A program made the translations under genes and the position numbers. 56,835 nt of DNA, from NCBI GenBank assembly GCA_003818205.1, contig RPRQ01000027.1, forward strand, positions 1 through 56,835, in the 5' to 3' direction. Position 1 is the stretch's first letter. Each line of letters starts with the position of its first letter. Shown here piece after piece: positions 1 through 8,450 of this stretch. Under the pieces are notes generated by a model, which saw only the letters and a list, made by a program, of their open reading frames with translations, ran no database searches and was not told the DNA's origin. Source of the DNA: Bacteroidales bacterium (GTDB taxonomy: Bacteria; Bacteroidota; Bacteroidia; Bacteroidales; Tenuifilaceae).

Positions 1-60
1 AGCCTGTATTTGTAGCTAAGGCTGATATTTATTCTCAGGCATCAACTGTCATAACCCTTT

Positions 61-85
61 TTCTTATATCGAACTCACGTTAAGT
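61..85 (+). repeat. dispersed 25-bp repeat, copy 1
   Basis: Copy of a short word with core TCGAACTCACGTTAA preceded by TTCTTATA. Related copies lie at 12511-12533 (inverted), 12773-12800 (direct) and 56470-56499 (inverted), always outside genes. Function unknown. Confidence 0.6.
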
Positions 86-102
86 ATGTATTACATTTTT
101 TT

Positions 103-128
103 TAACCGATGGGTTAACCCATCGGTTA
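103..128. repeat. perfect 26-bp palindrome
   Basis: The half-site AACCGATGGGTT is followed directly by its reverse complement, and one further base pairs on each side. It lies downstream of the minus-strand gene ending at 171. The run of T sits on the wrong side for that gene, so this is not a normal intrinsic terminator. It may be a REP-like hairpin or a protein-binding palindrome. Confidence 0.8.
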
Positions 129-170
129 TAGCTCTGAATGCTATTACGTCAAAGTATGGTTAACATAACA

Positions 171-1073
171 CTAGTATTCTATCTCCCTAACCTTGCGATC
201 TTTGGTTCGGTAAATCTCATAGCGCTTGGTATTGAACTTAACCAGAACATCATTGCTATCGTAGTGATTGATTAGCGATAACCGATTCCTACTATACTGG
301 TATTCCCGAACCTCACGGCTAACCTGCTTGCCCTTCTCGTTTAGCACCAGAACACCAATCTGGTTGTTGTTTCTATCGTATGAGTAATTAATTGTTCTAA
401 TTACGGTTGTTTTATCAAACTTCTTTATGGTCAATTGCTCTCTCGCCAATCGGCCAATTGAATCGTAAACCGGAACAGAAACAAGGTTTACTATTGAATC
501 CTGTGGGGAGAAGTTTTTCTTAATCTTCACTTTTCGTGTCAGCTCTTTCCCTTTTATATTAAAGGTAGATTTTGATACATATGCTGTTTTCCCATCCCTC
601 GATTTAGCGCTTATCTCAATCGGATTTCGGTTCGAATCGTACTTATAGATAAAAGTTAAAGAAATTGTAGTGTCGGTTGGGCTAACCTTTTTTACTACTC
701 GCATGGCAAGCAAGCTATCCTTATTATAGGTAAACTCCTCTATTGTGTTCAGCTTCTCGTTCAGGTAGAATTCCGATATAACCTTTTGCTTCCCTTTAAA
801 CGAATTCCAGTAGTAGTTATGGGGATAGTGATCGGTTAAACTCCATTCAATTTCGGTATGGCAACGGCCCAAGGAATCAAATATTTCCTGGTATATTGGA
901 TAAACCATATCGGTTCTCTTCCCCTTTTCAACGGCATACTGAAAGGTAACCGTTACCCTACGAATATCCTGCGGTGTACGGTTTTGAGCAGAAATAGCAC
1001 TACTTATAAATAATAAACAAAGGATTGTTACCAGTAATTTTGAGCAACGGAGGGTGTTGGCATTGTTTCTCAT
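171..1073 (-). CDS. secreted YD-repeat-like protein
   Basis: About 300 residues. The start at 1073 is chosen because it puts a signal peptide at the N-terminus (MRNN, then a hydrophobic stretch ending SSAISAQ); an upstream in-frame start at 1142 would bury it. The mature part has repeated beta-hairpin-like units such as YKYDSNRNPI, VYDSIGRLAREQ and YSYDRNNNQIG, which resemble RHS/YD repeats. No toxin domain follows and the protein ends soon after the repeats, so it is a short repeat-only exported protein. It is alone, with a palindrome downstream and a heptamer array upstream. Specific function not recognised. Confidence 0.6.
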   Translation of the reverse strand: MRNNANTLRCSKLLVTILCLLFISSAISAQNRTPQDIRRVTVTFQYAVEKGKRTDMVYPIYQEIFDSLGRCHTEIEWSLTDHYPHNYYWNSFKGKQKVISEFYLNEKLNTIEEFTYNKDSLLAMRVVKKVSPTDTTISLTFIYKYDSNRNPIEISAKSRDGKTAYVSKSTFNIKGKELTRKVKIKKNFSPQDSIVNLVSVPVYDSIGRLAREQLTIKKFDKTTVIRTINYSYDRNNNQIGVLVLNEKGKQVSREVREYQYSRNRLSLINHYDSNDVLVKFNTKRYEIYRTKDRKVREIEY

Positions 1074-1168
1074 ATCCTTTTGGGTTAAGAAAAGTTGATA
1101 ATTAGTACAAATTAAAGCATTTTTTTGAATGCAACGCTGCAAGGGTGATGTATATCATCATTAAAGGT

Positions 1169-1364
1169 AAAGGGCAAAGGACAAAGGATAAAGGAGAAAG
1201 GGTAAAGGAGAAAGGACAAAGGAGAAAGGATAAAGGACAAAGGATAAAGGGCAAAGGATAAAGGGCAAAGGATAAAGGACAAAGGGCAAAGGGCAAAGGA
1301 TAAAGGATAAAGGACAAAGGACAAAGGACAAAGGATAAAGGATAAAGGACAAAGGGCAAAAGAT
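1169..1364. repeat. tandem heptamer array AAAGGRN x28
   Basis: Twenty-eight consecutive 7-base units in perfect register, almost all of the form AAAGG[AG][CTG] (AAAGGAC, AAAGGAT, AAAGGGC, AAAGGAG). The last unit is AAAAGAT, and a partial unit AAAGGT precedes the array. Units vary only at positions 6 and 7. Because 7 is not a multiple of 3 and no unit contains a stop codon on the minus strand, the array creates spurious minus-strand ORFs in all three frames. Confidence 0.95.
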
Positions 1365-1405
1365 AAAGAAAATCTTACGTTTAATTTAGGTTTTTTTTAT
1401 GATTC

Positions 1406-1438
1406 GACTCTTTCAGGTTCTGTGAACTCTGAAAGGTC
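1406..1438. repeat. imperfect hairpin in the regulator 3' gap
   Basis: Left arm GACTCTTTCAGGTTC and right arm GAACTCTGAAAGGTC pair with small bulges around a TGT loop. It lies downstream of the minus-strand response regulator but lacks a U-tract on that strand. The rest of the gap 1074-1478 holds the heptamer array and no gene. Confidence 0.6.
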
Positions 1439-1478
1439 TTATAACTCTTAACTTCATCCTCAAAGTACTCTAAACTTT

Positions 1479-2837
1479 TTAATAATCTATCCCATACTGC
1501 TTCATCTTGTTATAGAGGGTTTTGCGGTCGATGCTGAGCAGCTGCGCTGCTTTACTCTTGTTGAATCGGACCTTTTCGAGGGTTGATACGATGAGCTGAT
1601 GCTCGGCTTTCTCCTTGGAGTCGCGAAGATTTTCGATGGGCTTTGCCGTTGAAAATGGCATTTCATCAGGGGTAGTGTAAATTTCGGATGGGAGGGTTTT
1701 AATGGTTACAAATTCACCCGTTTCAAGCAGAACAGCCCTACGGATTACATTTCGAAGTTCTCGGATATTCCCAGGCCATGGGTATTTCATGAAAACATCA
1801 ACCACTTGGCGGTCGAACCCCACAATCGTCTTTTCCATCTCATGATTGGCCAATTCGAGGAAGTGGTTAGCGAAAATGGTTAAATCGCTTTTGCGATCCC
1901 GCAATGGGGCAATGCTAATGGTAAACTCGTTAAGGCGATGGTAAAGGTCTTCGCGAAAATCGCCACGTTTAACGGCGTCAATCAAATCGTCGTTGGATGC
2001 GGTGATAATCCGAACATCTACCTCAACCTCCTTGCTGCTCCCAATCTTCTTAACCTTACGCTCCTGAATTGCCCGAAGCAGGTTTACCTGCACATCGTAG
2101 GGAAGGTTCCCGATCTCATCGAGGAAAAGGGTTCCCCCGTTTGCCGCCTCGAATTGCCCTATTTTATCGGATATTGCTCCGGTGAACGAGCCCTTGAGAT
2201 GACCAAAGAACTCGCTGCTCGCCAACTCCTTGGACAACGCTCCGCAGTCGATGGCGATAAAGGGTTTTCGGCTCCGTTTACTCTCACCATGAATTTCGCG
2301 GGCAATGTACTCCTTCCCTGTGCCGCTGTCGCCCTGAATGATAACCGAAAGGTTGGTTGGGGCAACGATGTTGATATAATCGTTCACCTGCTTAGCCTGC
2401 GCGCTGATGCCCCGAATAAATTTTTTTGCTAATACTCTTGAATTGCTTAAATCCTCATCGTTTACAGAAGCACCGCTACGGGCGGAAAGTGCATTTGTTA
2501 TGGTAAGTAAAATCTCGTCGGGGTTAATAGGCTTGGTAACGTATTCGTATGCCCCCCTTTTAATTGCGCTCACAGCAATACGGATATCGGCATAGCCCGT
2601 CATGAGTATCACAATGGTGTCGGACGATTTTCGTTTAGCCTCGGCTAAAAGATCCAAACCGCTTCCTTCAGGTAAACGGAAATCGGAAAGGAGAACATCA
2701 AAATCGGTGGCTTTGATCAGGCGAACTGCTTCATCGTATGAAAAGGCCTCTTTAACCTCATGCCCTTTCTTGGTTAGAAAGGTTTTGAGCATAATGCAAA
2801 AGGTAGAATCATCGTCAACAACAAGAATCTTTGCCAT
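1479..2837 (-). CDS. sigma-54-dependent response regulator, NtrC family
   Basis: 452 residues in the standard order. A receiver domain (about 1-120) has acidic pocket D8-D10, phospho-acceptor D52 and a conserved TKP at 101-103. An AAA+ domain (about 140-375) has Walker A GDSGTGKE at 169-176, sigma-54 loop GSFTGA at 216-221 (GAFTGA with A to S) and Walker B GGTLFLDE. A Fis-type helix-turn-helix occupies the last 35 residues (NKSKAAQLLSIDRKTLYNKM). It activates RpoN promoters after phosphorylation. No histidine kinase is adjacent, so its partner and regulon cannot be read from the window. Confidence 0.93.
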   Translation of the reverse strand: MAKILVVDDDSTFCIMLKTFLTKKGHEVKEAFSYDEAVRLIKATDFDVLLSDFRLPEGSGLDLLAEAKRKSSDTIVILMTGYADIRIAVSAIKRGAYEYVTKPINPDEILLTITNALSARSGASVNDEDLSNSRVLAKKFIRGISAQAKQVNDYINIVAPTNLSVIIQGDSGTGKEYIAREIHGESKRSRKPFIAIDCGALSKELASSEFFGHLKGSFTGAISDKIGQFEAANGGTLFLDEIGNLPYDVQVNLLRAIQERKVKKIGSSKEVEVDVRIITASNDDLIDAVKRGDFREDLYHRLNEFTISIAPLRDRKSDLTIFANHFLELANHEMEKTIVGFDRQVVDVFMKYPWPGNIRELRNVIRRAVLLETGEFVTIKTLPSEIYTTPDEMPFSTAKPIENLRDSKEKAEHQLIVSTLEKVRFNKSKAAQLLSIDRKTLYNKMKQYGIDY

Positions 2838-2894
2838 GTATATCGGTTTTGTAAAAAAAAGCAGGTGCTAAGTTAGAGAGTTTTTAATAAAATT

Positions 2895-3167
2895 AACCAC
2901 AATAGGCACAATAGGTCACATAGGTTTTATTTTTAACTTAAACGATAATTTTTACCCTTCACTATTCAGTGTCGTTTAGTTCAAAGTTATAGGCTTCGAC
3001 TACGCTCAGCCTGACAGTCAGGCTGAGCGTAGTCGAAGCGTGAGTAAAGAATAGTTAAATGAAATGTATCCTTAACTAAACGGCATTGCTTCACTATTTT
3101 TACCATATTGTATTATTTCTAATGTGTTCCCTGCCTACCGGCAGGCAGGTATGTGCCTATTGTGGTT
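2895..3167. repeat. nested inverted-repeat element
   Basis: Outer arms AACCACAATAGGCACA (2895-2910) and its exact complement (3152-3167). Inside are GTCGTTTAGTT (2971-2981) against AACTAAACGGC (3074-3084). At the centre a 23-bp perfect palindrome (2993-3015 and 3017-3039) surrounds a single base. The right outer arm covers the last codons and stop of ispG. This fills the gap 2838-3156; no gene is seen there. Confidence 0.85.
3130..3149. repeat. 20-bp palindrome, copy 1
   Basis: CCTGCCTACCGGCAGGCAGG sits inside the right half of the larger hairpin 2895-3167. The left half has no counterpart, as if it had been inserted. Near-identical copy in reverse orientation at 7484-7503 and a diverged one at 12598-12634. 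Confidence 0.75.
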
Positions 3168-5043
3168 CAGCATTCTCTATCCAGTCACCGTTTTCCTTAA
3201 TTAACTCAATAAGCTCCTTAACTGCGATTTCTTCGGAGATATTTTTCTTCTGAACCTCCTTACCTCTATACAATGAAACCTTACCATTGCCCATTCCAAC
3301 GTAGCCATAATCGGCATCGGCCATTTCGCCTGGACCGTTTACGATACAGCCCATTACCCCTATTTTCAACCCTTTAAGATGACCTGTAGCCGATTTTATC
3401 TTTGCCACCGTTTCCTGAAGATTAAAGAGCGTACGACCGCAACCGGGGCATGAGATATACTCGGTTTTGGTTGTGCGAGTCCTTGCTGCTTGGAGTATGG
3501 AAAAAGTGGTTGAACAGATAATCCTTTGAGAGATTGTATTTGAGGTAATCATAACTCCATCCCCTAACCCATCGATCATCAAAGCACCTATATCGGATGC
3601 TGATTTGAGCTGGAATGTTTCAATATCAGAATCGTCATAACTTCGCTGTACTATTACAGGGTTCTCAACCCCTGCATTTATCAAACGAACAAATGCTGCA
3701 CGCTGATCGGCATACCCATTGGTATTGGAGGTTTCGAGAATAAGGATTAGGTTTTCATTCTTTTTTATTGTAGCAAGCACTTCATCGGTAAGCTCCGATG
3801 TATCTATTTTTAAGAATACTGCGCTCGAAGAATCCTTAATATCTCTTATGTTTTCAACCAATAAAATAATTGGCAGCCCCTCTTTACAGTCAATCTTTGA
3901 AACATCGGCATTACCAAAAAACAGGTAATCAGCCGATTGCTCCGTGCAACTCCACAGCTGCTTTGCGGCATTAAAACTCCATCCCCACTCAGCTAGCTGG
4001 TTATAACCAAGGGTTGGTATATGCGAAAGGTTGGCGATTACAGCAGGGGGATTACTCCTACCTATTTTCTCTAACTGTCTTGATATTCGACGATTATAGG
4101 AGAATGGATCGTAGGGTAATTCGATAAAACTTCCAATCTGTGGCTCTGATTTTCGCTCTTGGAAATATGCCACCAACCTTTTTGCGACAGGTATTTCAAA
4201 CTCGGGATCTTCGGTCAACGAAACCCTAATGGTATCGCCTATGCCATCGGCAAGGAGTGTGCCAATGCCAACGGCCGATTTTATACGTCCATCCTCGCCT
4301 TCGCCCGCCTCGGTAACGCCAAGGTGAAGCGGGTAGAGCATATTTTCAGCCATCATCCGATTAACGAGCAATCGGGTTGATTGAACCATTACCCTTGTGT
4401 TGCTTGATTTCATGGAGATAACCACATTCGGGAAATTTTGTCTATGGCAAATTCGTAGAAACTCCATGGCCGATTCCACCATGCCAAAAGGCGTATCGCC
4501 GTACCGGCTCATTATCCTATCGGAAAGGGAACCATGGTTTACCCCAATTCTAATGGCTACATTTCGTTGCCTACAAATATTCAGCAAAGGAATAAATCGC
4601 TCCTCAACCTTAGCCAATTCAGCAGAATACTCAATATCAGTAAATTCAAAAATATCGAATTTTGCCCGAGAATCTGCATAGTTACCAGGGTTTATACGCA
4701 CCTTCTCAACATGCAAAGCCGCCTCAAGCGCAACCTCGGGGTTAAAGTGGATATCGGCAACCAATGGGATTGATATACCTTTCTTTATTAATTCAATCTT
4801 AATATCGGTAAGATTCTTCGCCTCTTTAAGGCTCGGTGCGGTAATCCGAAAAAACTCAGCCCCTGCCTCAACCGTCCGAATACATTGGTTCACCGTTGCT
4901 TCGATATCGTTTGTACTAGTGGTAGCCATGGTTTGAACCCGAATTGGGTAACCGCTACCGAGCATCACGCCACCAATAGAAATCGAGGGAGTTTTAAGTC
5001 TCTCTAACCGTGTAAGGTTTTCGCAGTATTTTTTATTGGGCAT
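3157..5043 (-). CDS. ispG: 4-hydroxy-3-methylbut-2-enyl diphosphate synthase, long form
   Basis: Penultimate step of the MEP isoprenoid pathway: reductive ring opening of methylerythritol cyclodiphosphate to HMBPP. 628 residues. N-terminal TIM barrel (about 8-270, RVQTMATTSTNDIEATV, LVADIHFNPEVALEAA), a middle insertion domain (about 280-500), and a C-terminal 4Fe-4S domain with C532, C535 (SCPGCGRT), C566 and E573 (GCIVNGPGE). The insertion makes it much longer than E. coli IspG. That is the usual form in Bacteroidota, Chlamydiae and plants, so it is not a fusion artefact. Single gene; its last codons overlap an inverted-repeat arm. Confidence 0.97.
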   Translation of the reverse strand: MPNKKYCENLTRLERLKTPSISIGGVMLGSGYPIRVQTMATTSTNDIEATVNQCIRTVEAGAEFFRITAPSLKEAKNLTDIKIELIKKGISIPLVADIHFNPEVALEAALHVEKVRINPGNYADSRAKFDIFEFTDIEYSAELAKVEERFIPLLNICRQRNVAIRIGVNHGSLSDRIMSRYGDTPFGMVESAMEFLRICHRQNFPNVVISMKSSNTRVMVQSTRLLVNRMMAENMLYPLHLGVTEAGEGEDGRIKSAVGIGTLLADGIGDTIRVSLTEDPEFEIPVAKRLVAYFQERKSEPQIGSFIELPYDPFSYNRRISRQLEKIGRSNPPAVIANLSHIPTLGYNQLAEWGWSFNAAKQLWSCTEQSADYLFFGNADVSKIDCKEGLPIILLVENIRDIKDSSSAVFLKIDTSELTDEVLATIKKNENLILILETSNTNGYADQRAAFVRLINAGVENPVIVQRSYDDSDIETFQLKSASDIGALMIDGLGDGVMITSNTISQRIICSTTFSILQAARTRTTKTEYISCPGCGRTLFNLQETVAKIKSATGHLKGLKIGVMGCIVNGPGEMADADYGYVGMGNGKVSLYRGKEVQKKNISEEIAVKELIELIKENGDWIENAEPQ

Positions 5044-5075
5044 TATGATATTTTTTACAAAGTAAGAAAAAAAAT

Positions 5076-5169
5076 GAACGCGGATGGCACTGATTCACCC
5101 CCGCTGATTTTCACGGATACTAAAAATCAGCGTATATCTGTGGTGGTTTTATCCGCTCAATCCGTGTTC
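5076..5169. repeat. imperfect long hairpin element
   Basis: Arms GAACGCGGAT (5076-5085) and ATCCGTGTTC (5160-5169) match at 9 of 10 pairs. An inner perfect 10-bp stem is CGCTGATTTT (5102-5111) with AAAATCAGCG (5123-5132). It lies between the divergent ispG and UspA genes. Confidence 0.7.
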
Positions 5170-5203
5170 CATTTTGTGCTATGTGGTTTAAATTGATTAT
5201 TGC

Positions 5204-5234
5204 TTGTTAACTTCACGCAAACTAACTACATTTG
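5204..5234 (+). promoter_or_regulatory. Bacteroidota-type promoter for UspA gene
   Basis: TTG (5204-5206), 20 bases, then TACATTTG (5227-5234), matching the -33 TTG and -7 TAnnTTTG pattern of the phylum. The start codon at 5268 is 33 bases downstream. Confidence 0.55.
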
Positions 5235-5267
5235 CTACTGGCACTTCACATCAAATCCTTACCTATC

Positions 5268-6131
5268 ATGAAACATATCATTGTACCCATTGATTTTTCG
5301 AAGGAATCGTTAAACGGACTTCGATTGGCAATAATATTTGCAAATCAGCTTAAAAGCCATATTCAAATGGTTTACGTTCAAAGAGCTGTTTCGGAGATGG
5401 GACGTATAGGGCTTGAGGAGGAGCATAAAACTGCAATCCAAAATTTTGAGAAGCTGGTTGATGAATACTCATCGAAACTTCACGAAGAGTTGGAGCTAAG
5501 CTATATCATCAAAAAAGGGAAGATTTACCGTGAAGTAGTAAACCAGGCTGAGGCCTTTGAGGATACATCCATTATCTGTTCAACCCATGGAGCATCGGGT
5601 TTTGAGGAATTTTTTATTGGTAGTAATGCCTTTAAAATCGTTTCGGCCACCGAAAGCCCTGTTATAACTATCCGACATGGTGCTGTACCACATGAGGTTA
5701 AGAAAATTGTAATGCCCATTGATATTACCTCGGACACCCGCCAAAAAGTACCCATCACCGCCGAAATAGCCAAAGCATTCGGTGCCGAAGTACACGTTGT
5801 TGCCGTTTCATCCATTCAATCCGATGAAATTGTTGCAAAGTTAAACGCTTACACCAAGCAGATTTGCGACTACCTAAAGGGTAGCGATATCCCTTTCAAA
5901 TCGGCAAGCCTCACCGGCGACAATATTACAGATATTACCATTGAGTACGCCTTGGATATTAATGCCGACCTGATAAGCATTATGACAGAGCAGTCGAAGG
6001 CCATTAGCAACTTTGTGCTGGGCAGCTATGCGCAGCAAATGCTTAGCAAATCGCCAATACCCGTTCTAAGCGTTACCCCACAGGAGCTTTTTATTATGGG
6101 TAGCTTTTTTACTCAGGGCAGCGGATACTAA
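5268..6131 (+). CDS. tandem universal stress protein (UspA x2)
   Basis: 287 residues in two UspA domains (about 1-145 and 146-285), each starting with the family strand (IIVPIDFSKES, KIVMPIDITSD). The first domain keeps a degenerate nucleotide-binding loop, STHG-x9-GS, where the first Gly of the usual G-x2-G-x9-G[ST] is Ser. The second retains only a GS (FVLGSYAQQML). The start at 5268 (MKHIIVPIDFS) is preferred over an in-frame codon at 5232 because it begins at the first domain strand and leaves room for the promoter. Cytoplasmic stress protein; ligand unknown. A second tandem UspA protein lies at 55591. Confidence 0.9.
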   Translation: MKHIIVPIDFSKESLNGLRLAIIFANQLKSHIQMVYVQRAVSEMGRIGLEEEHKTAIQNFEKLVDEYSSKLHEELELSYIIKKGKIYREVVNQAEAFEDTSIICSTHGASGFEEFFIGSNAFKIVSATESPVITIRHGAVPHEVKKIVMPIDITSDTRQKVPITAEIAKAFGAEVHVVAVSSIQSDEIVAKLNAYTKQICDYLKGSDIPFKSASLTGDNITDITIEYALDINADLISIMTEQSKAISNFVLGSYAQQMLSKSPIPVLSVTPQELFIMGSFFTQGSGY

Positions 6132-6141
6132 ACTTAATCTA

Positions 6142-7473
6142 ATGATTATTTTAAAAAAGGTTTTGTTTCTGCTTAGAAACAACTACCTTCTATTCTCGCT
6201 GATTCTAATTCACCTCATATTTCTATCAGTACAGGTTGTTAATAAAAATATATACCTAAGCGACTCGCATGAGTACCTAATGGAGGCAGAAAACATCTCC
6301 AATAATGGTACTTTTTACTGTGGCAACTTGGATGAACCCATAAACAACGATTTATACACTAAGCGGCCACCCGTTTACCCGCTGTTCATTGCATCGGTTA
6401 AGCGAATGGCTCAGTCCAATATTTTTATAATTACCATTCAATCAATAATATCCATTCTTTCCATTTTCATAATCCGCAGAGGATTCCTGAAAATTGGATA
6501 TAATAAGAGGTACGACCCGCTGTTTCTTGCTTTCATAATTCTCTCGCCGGCACAAATGGTGTATGCCAATTTAATAATGGCCGAAACCCTTTTTCAGTTT
6601 ACCCTTGCCCTAGGCTTTTATACGCTAGTTCAGTACTTTATAAAGAACTCCATTCGGTATCTGCTCTATTTCAACCTGATTTTAGCCATATCGGCCCTTG
6701 TTAAACCAGTTATGTACCTGTTTGTATATCCAAGTTTTATAGTAATGCTATATATCGCTTTCAAGGATAAATCGATAAAACCATTACTGCTTGGAATTAT
6801 TCCGATTATCATTATTCAAGCTTATTCGTTTTGGAACTATAAAAGGACTGATTACTGGCACTTTTCGAGCATTCAAACCATAAACCTTGTTCATTATAAC
6901 TCCTACTACTTTAACGCACAGATAGTTGGCTTTGATAAGGCTGAGCAATTTCTCGATAATCAGATTAGCCAAGCGAACACCATTGGAAGCTATACTGCAA
7001 AACAAAAATACTTAATCAGCACCTCCAGACAGGTAATTAGCGAAAACCTTTTTGAATATACCGTTTTTCATCTAAAAGGGATGTTTCGTGCTCTTTTTGA
7101 CCCCGGAAGGTTCGACCTCTCAAACTTTTTTGGCCTTGAAGAAAAGGGGAATGTTGGTTTTCTAAATCAGCTGAATAGCAATGGTGTTAGAGGTGCAATA
7201 AGCTACCTGATGCAGCAGAATACCTTGCTAATAATAGCATTACTGCTAATTGGGCTGGCTAATATTATAAAGGTTATAGGTTTATCCCTATTTGCGTTTA
7301 CCAGGACAATCGATATCAGGTTCAGGTTGGGAGTATTAGCCCTAGTGGGCTATATTGCCTTTACCGCTGGCCCGTTGGGAGCATCAAGGTATATGATGCC
7401 GTTGATACCGTTCGTAATTCTTGCGATGCTAACCGGGTTAATATTCTACTCTCAACGTTTCGCATATTTGTAG
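6142..7473 (+). CDS. GT-C-type multi-spanning membrane protein
   Basis: 443 residues with roughly ten hydrophobic segments from about residue 15 to 440. After the first membrane segment comes a loop with YLSDSHEYLMEAENI and then KRPPVYPLF, which resembles the first periplasmic loop of ArnT/PMT-like (GT39) glycosyltransferases with an acidic catalytic site. It would transfer sugar from a polyprenyl-phosphate donor on the outer face of the membrane; donor and acceptor are unknown. It starts 10 bases after the UspA stop and may be co-transcribed with it. Assignment rests on topology and loop motifs only. Confidence 0.6.
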   Translation: MIILKKVLFLLRNNYLLFSLILIHLIFLSVQVVNKNIYLSDSHEYLMEAENISNNGTFYCGNLDEPINNDLYTKRPPVYPLFIASVKRMAQSNIFIITIQSIISILSIFIIRRGFLKIGYNKRYDPLFLAFIILSPAQMVYANLIMAETLFQFTLALGFYTLVQYFIKNSIRYLLYFNLILAISALVKPVMYLFVYPSFIVMLYIAFKDKSIKPLLLGIIPIIIIQAYSFWNYKRTDYWHFSSIQTINLVHYNSYYFNAQIVGFDKAEQFLDNQISQANTIGSYTAKQKYLISTSRQVISENLFEYTVFHLKGMFRALFDPGRFDLSNFFGLEEKGNVGFLNQLNSNGVRGAISYLMQQNTLLIIALLLIGLANIIKVIGLSLFAFTRTIDIRFRLGVLALVGYIAFTAGPLGASRYMMPLIPFVILAMLTGLIFYSQRFAYL

Positions 7474-7483
7474 CGTTTGGGAG

Positions 7484-7503
7484 CCTGCCTGCCAGTAGGC
7501 AGG
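7484..7503. repeat. 20-bp palindrome, copy 2
   Basis: CCTGCCTGCCAGTAGGCAGG; its reverse complement differs from copy 1 (3130-3149) at one base. It lies just after the membrane protein gene. Confidence 0.7.
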
Positions 7504-7562
7504 TCCCTTGTTAGTAAAACTATCAAAATGCGTTAAGAACTCCAAATGCGTCATCAGCCCAA

Positions 7563-7616
7563 ATTCCGCCGAACGTTTTGTGCGAAGCCAATAAATACGC
7601 TGTTGGCGGTTATGAA
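7563..7616. repeat. attC-like hairpin downstream of fic gene
   Basis: CCGCCGAAC (7566-7574) pairs with GTTGGCGG (7602-7609) with one extra base in the left arm. A short inner stem GCG/CGC encloses the centre. ATTCCGCC (7563-7570) and the complement of TTCATAACCGCCAAC (7602-7616) both recur on the other side of the gene at 8451-8458 and 8467-8481. The shape recalls integron attC sites but fits their core consensus poorly. Confidence 0.4.
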
Positions 7617-7617
7617 T

Positions 7618-8406
7618 TTATTTTTCTTCGTTTTCTTTTATGCTATTTATTGTCATCAGAGAGAAGTCAAAAGATTTAGTATAATCTAGGTCTGCATATT
7701 CTAAACCTACCTTCTTAATGTTTGCATAATATGCCTTTAAATTCCTGTAATAATTTCGCTCCAATGGTACTGAAACCGCTCGTTCCCCTATTTTCTCTTT
7801 TAAAAACCACTTTTCTAGTAATCTAGCAGTTCGACCATTGCCGTCTAAAAAAGGATGTATTTTCACAAAGGTCAGGTGCAGTTGTGATGCAAAATAGAAG
7901 GTATCGGTTTCATCGAGTTTAACTTCTAGTAGCTTCTCAACATCAATAAAAAGTTTCTCAAGTTCTCTAGTTACAATCTTTGGTTCAGCCGCTACATATT
8001 CAATCCTATCCTGCTCGTTAATTACAAACATAGGATTTGTTCTAATTTTCCCTTGTTGTGATTTCGGTAAAAGGTTCGAGCTTAAAATGGAATGAGCTTT
8101 CTTCAAGTTCTCAAAACTTAGCCGATTTTTAAAGATAAATTCATACGCTTTATATAAATCATCTGCTTTCTTTGTATAGACAGGTTTAAACTTAACATTC
8201 ATGAATTTATGCTTGAAATAGCTATCGAAGTCAATGTCTTCTCCCTCAATTTTCGACGAATATACTGAGGAAACTGACGTGTAAAATTGAAAGTAGTCAA
8301 CAGGGATTTGAAGTTTAGGAATAGAATTTAAGACAGTAAGAAAGTTCTTATCAACCGAATCTCTGAATTTATCAAGTAGTTGTCCGTGTATAATCTTCAA
8401 GACCAT
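7618..8406 (-). CDS. Fic family protein (class II, self-inhibited AMPylase)
   Basis: 262 residues. The active-site motif HPFLDGNGRTAR at 184-195 fits HxFx[DE]GNGRxxR exactly, so transfer of AMP from ATP to a protein hydroxyl is likely. An N-terminal inhibitory helix motif S50-x3-E54-G55 (SSKIEG) matches the class II pattern [ST]xxxE[GN], meaning the inhibition is built in and no separate antitoxin gene is needed. The start at 8406 is chosen because GGAGAAAG stands about 5 bases upstream; a GTG at 8433 is in frame but would extend past the conserved N-terminus. It sits alone between two unrelated membrane-protein genes and is bounded by related repeats. Target unknown. Confidence 0.92.
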   Translation of the reverse strand: MVLKIIHGQLLDKFRDSVDKNFLTVLNSIPKLQIPVDYFQFYTSVSSVYSSKIEGEDIDFDSYFKHKFMNVKFKPVYTKKADDLYKAYEFIFKNRLSFENLKKAHSILSSNLLPKSQQGKIRTNPMFVINEQDRIEYVAAEPKIVTRELEKLFIDVEKLLEVKLDETDTFYFASQLHLTFVKIHPFLDGNGRTARLLEKWFLKEKIGERAVSVPLERNYYRNLKAYYANIKKVGLEYADLDYTKSFDFSLMTINSIKENEEK

Positions 8407-8450
8407 AGTTCTTATCTTTCTCCAAAGATACACTTTTCATGGAAACAGCC

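Noticed and set aside
171-1073. Rhs/polymorphic toxin
   Set aside because: Only a few YD-like units, no core barrel length, no C-terminal toxin and no immunity gene.
1102-1359. Open reading frames of 60-85 codons on the minus strand over the heptamer array
   Set aside because: They are produced in all three frames by a 7-base repeat without stop codons; the predicted peptides are pure Leu/Pro/Phe/Ser repeats with no gene-like start.
1169-1364. CRISPR array
   Set aside because: Units are contiguous 7-mers with no spacers, and no cas gene is present.
3157-5043. IspG as a gene fusion
   Set aside because: The extra middle domain is the normal long form in Bacteroidota, Chlamydiae and plants.
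7618-8406. Fic/antitoxin two-gene system
   Set aside because: The inhibitory motif is inside the Fic protein itself and no partner ORF adjoins it.
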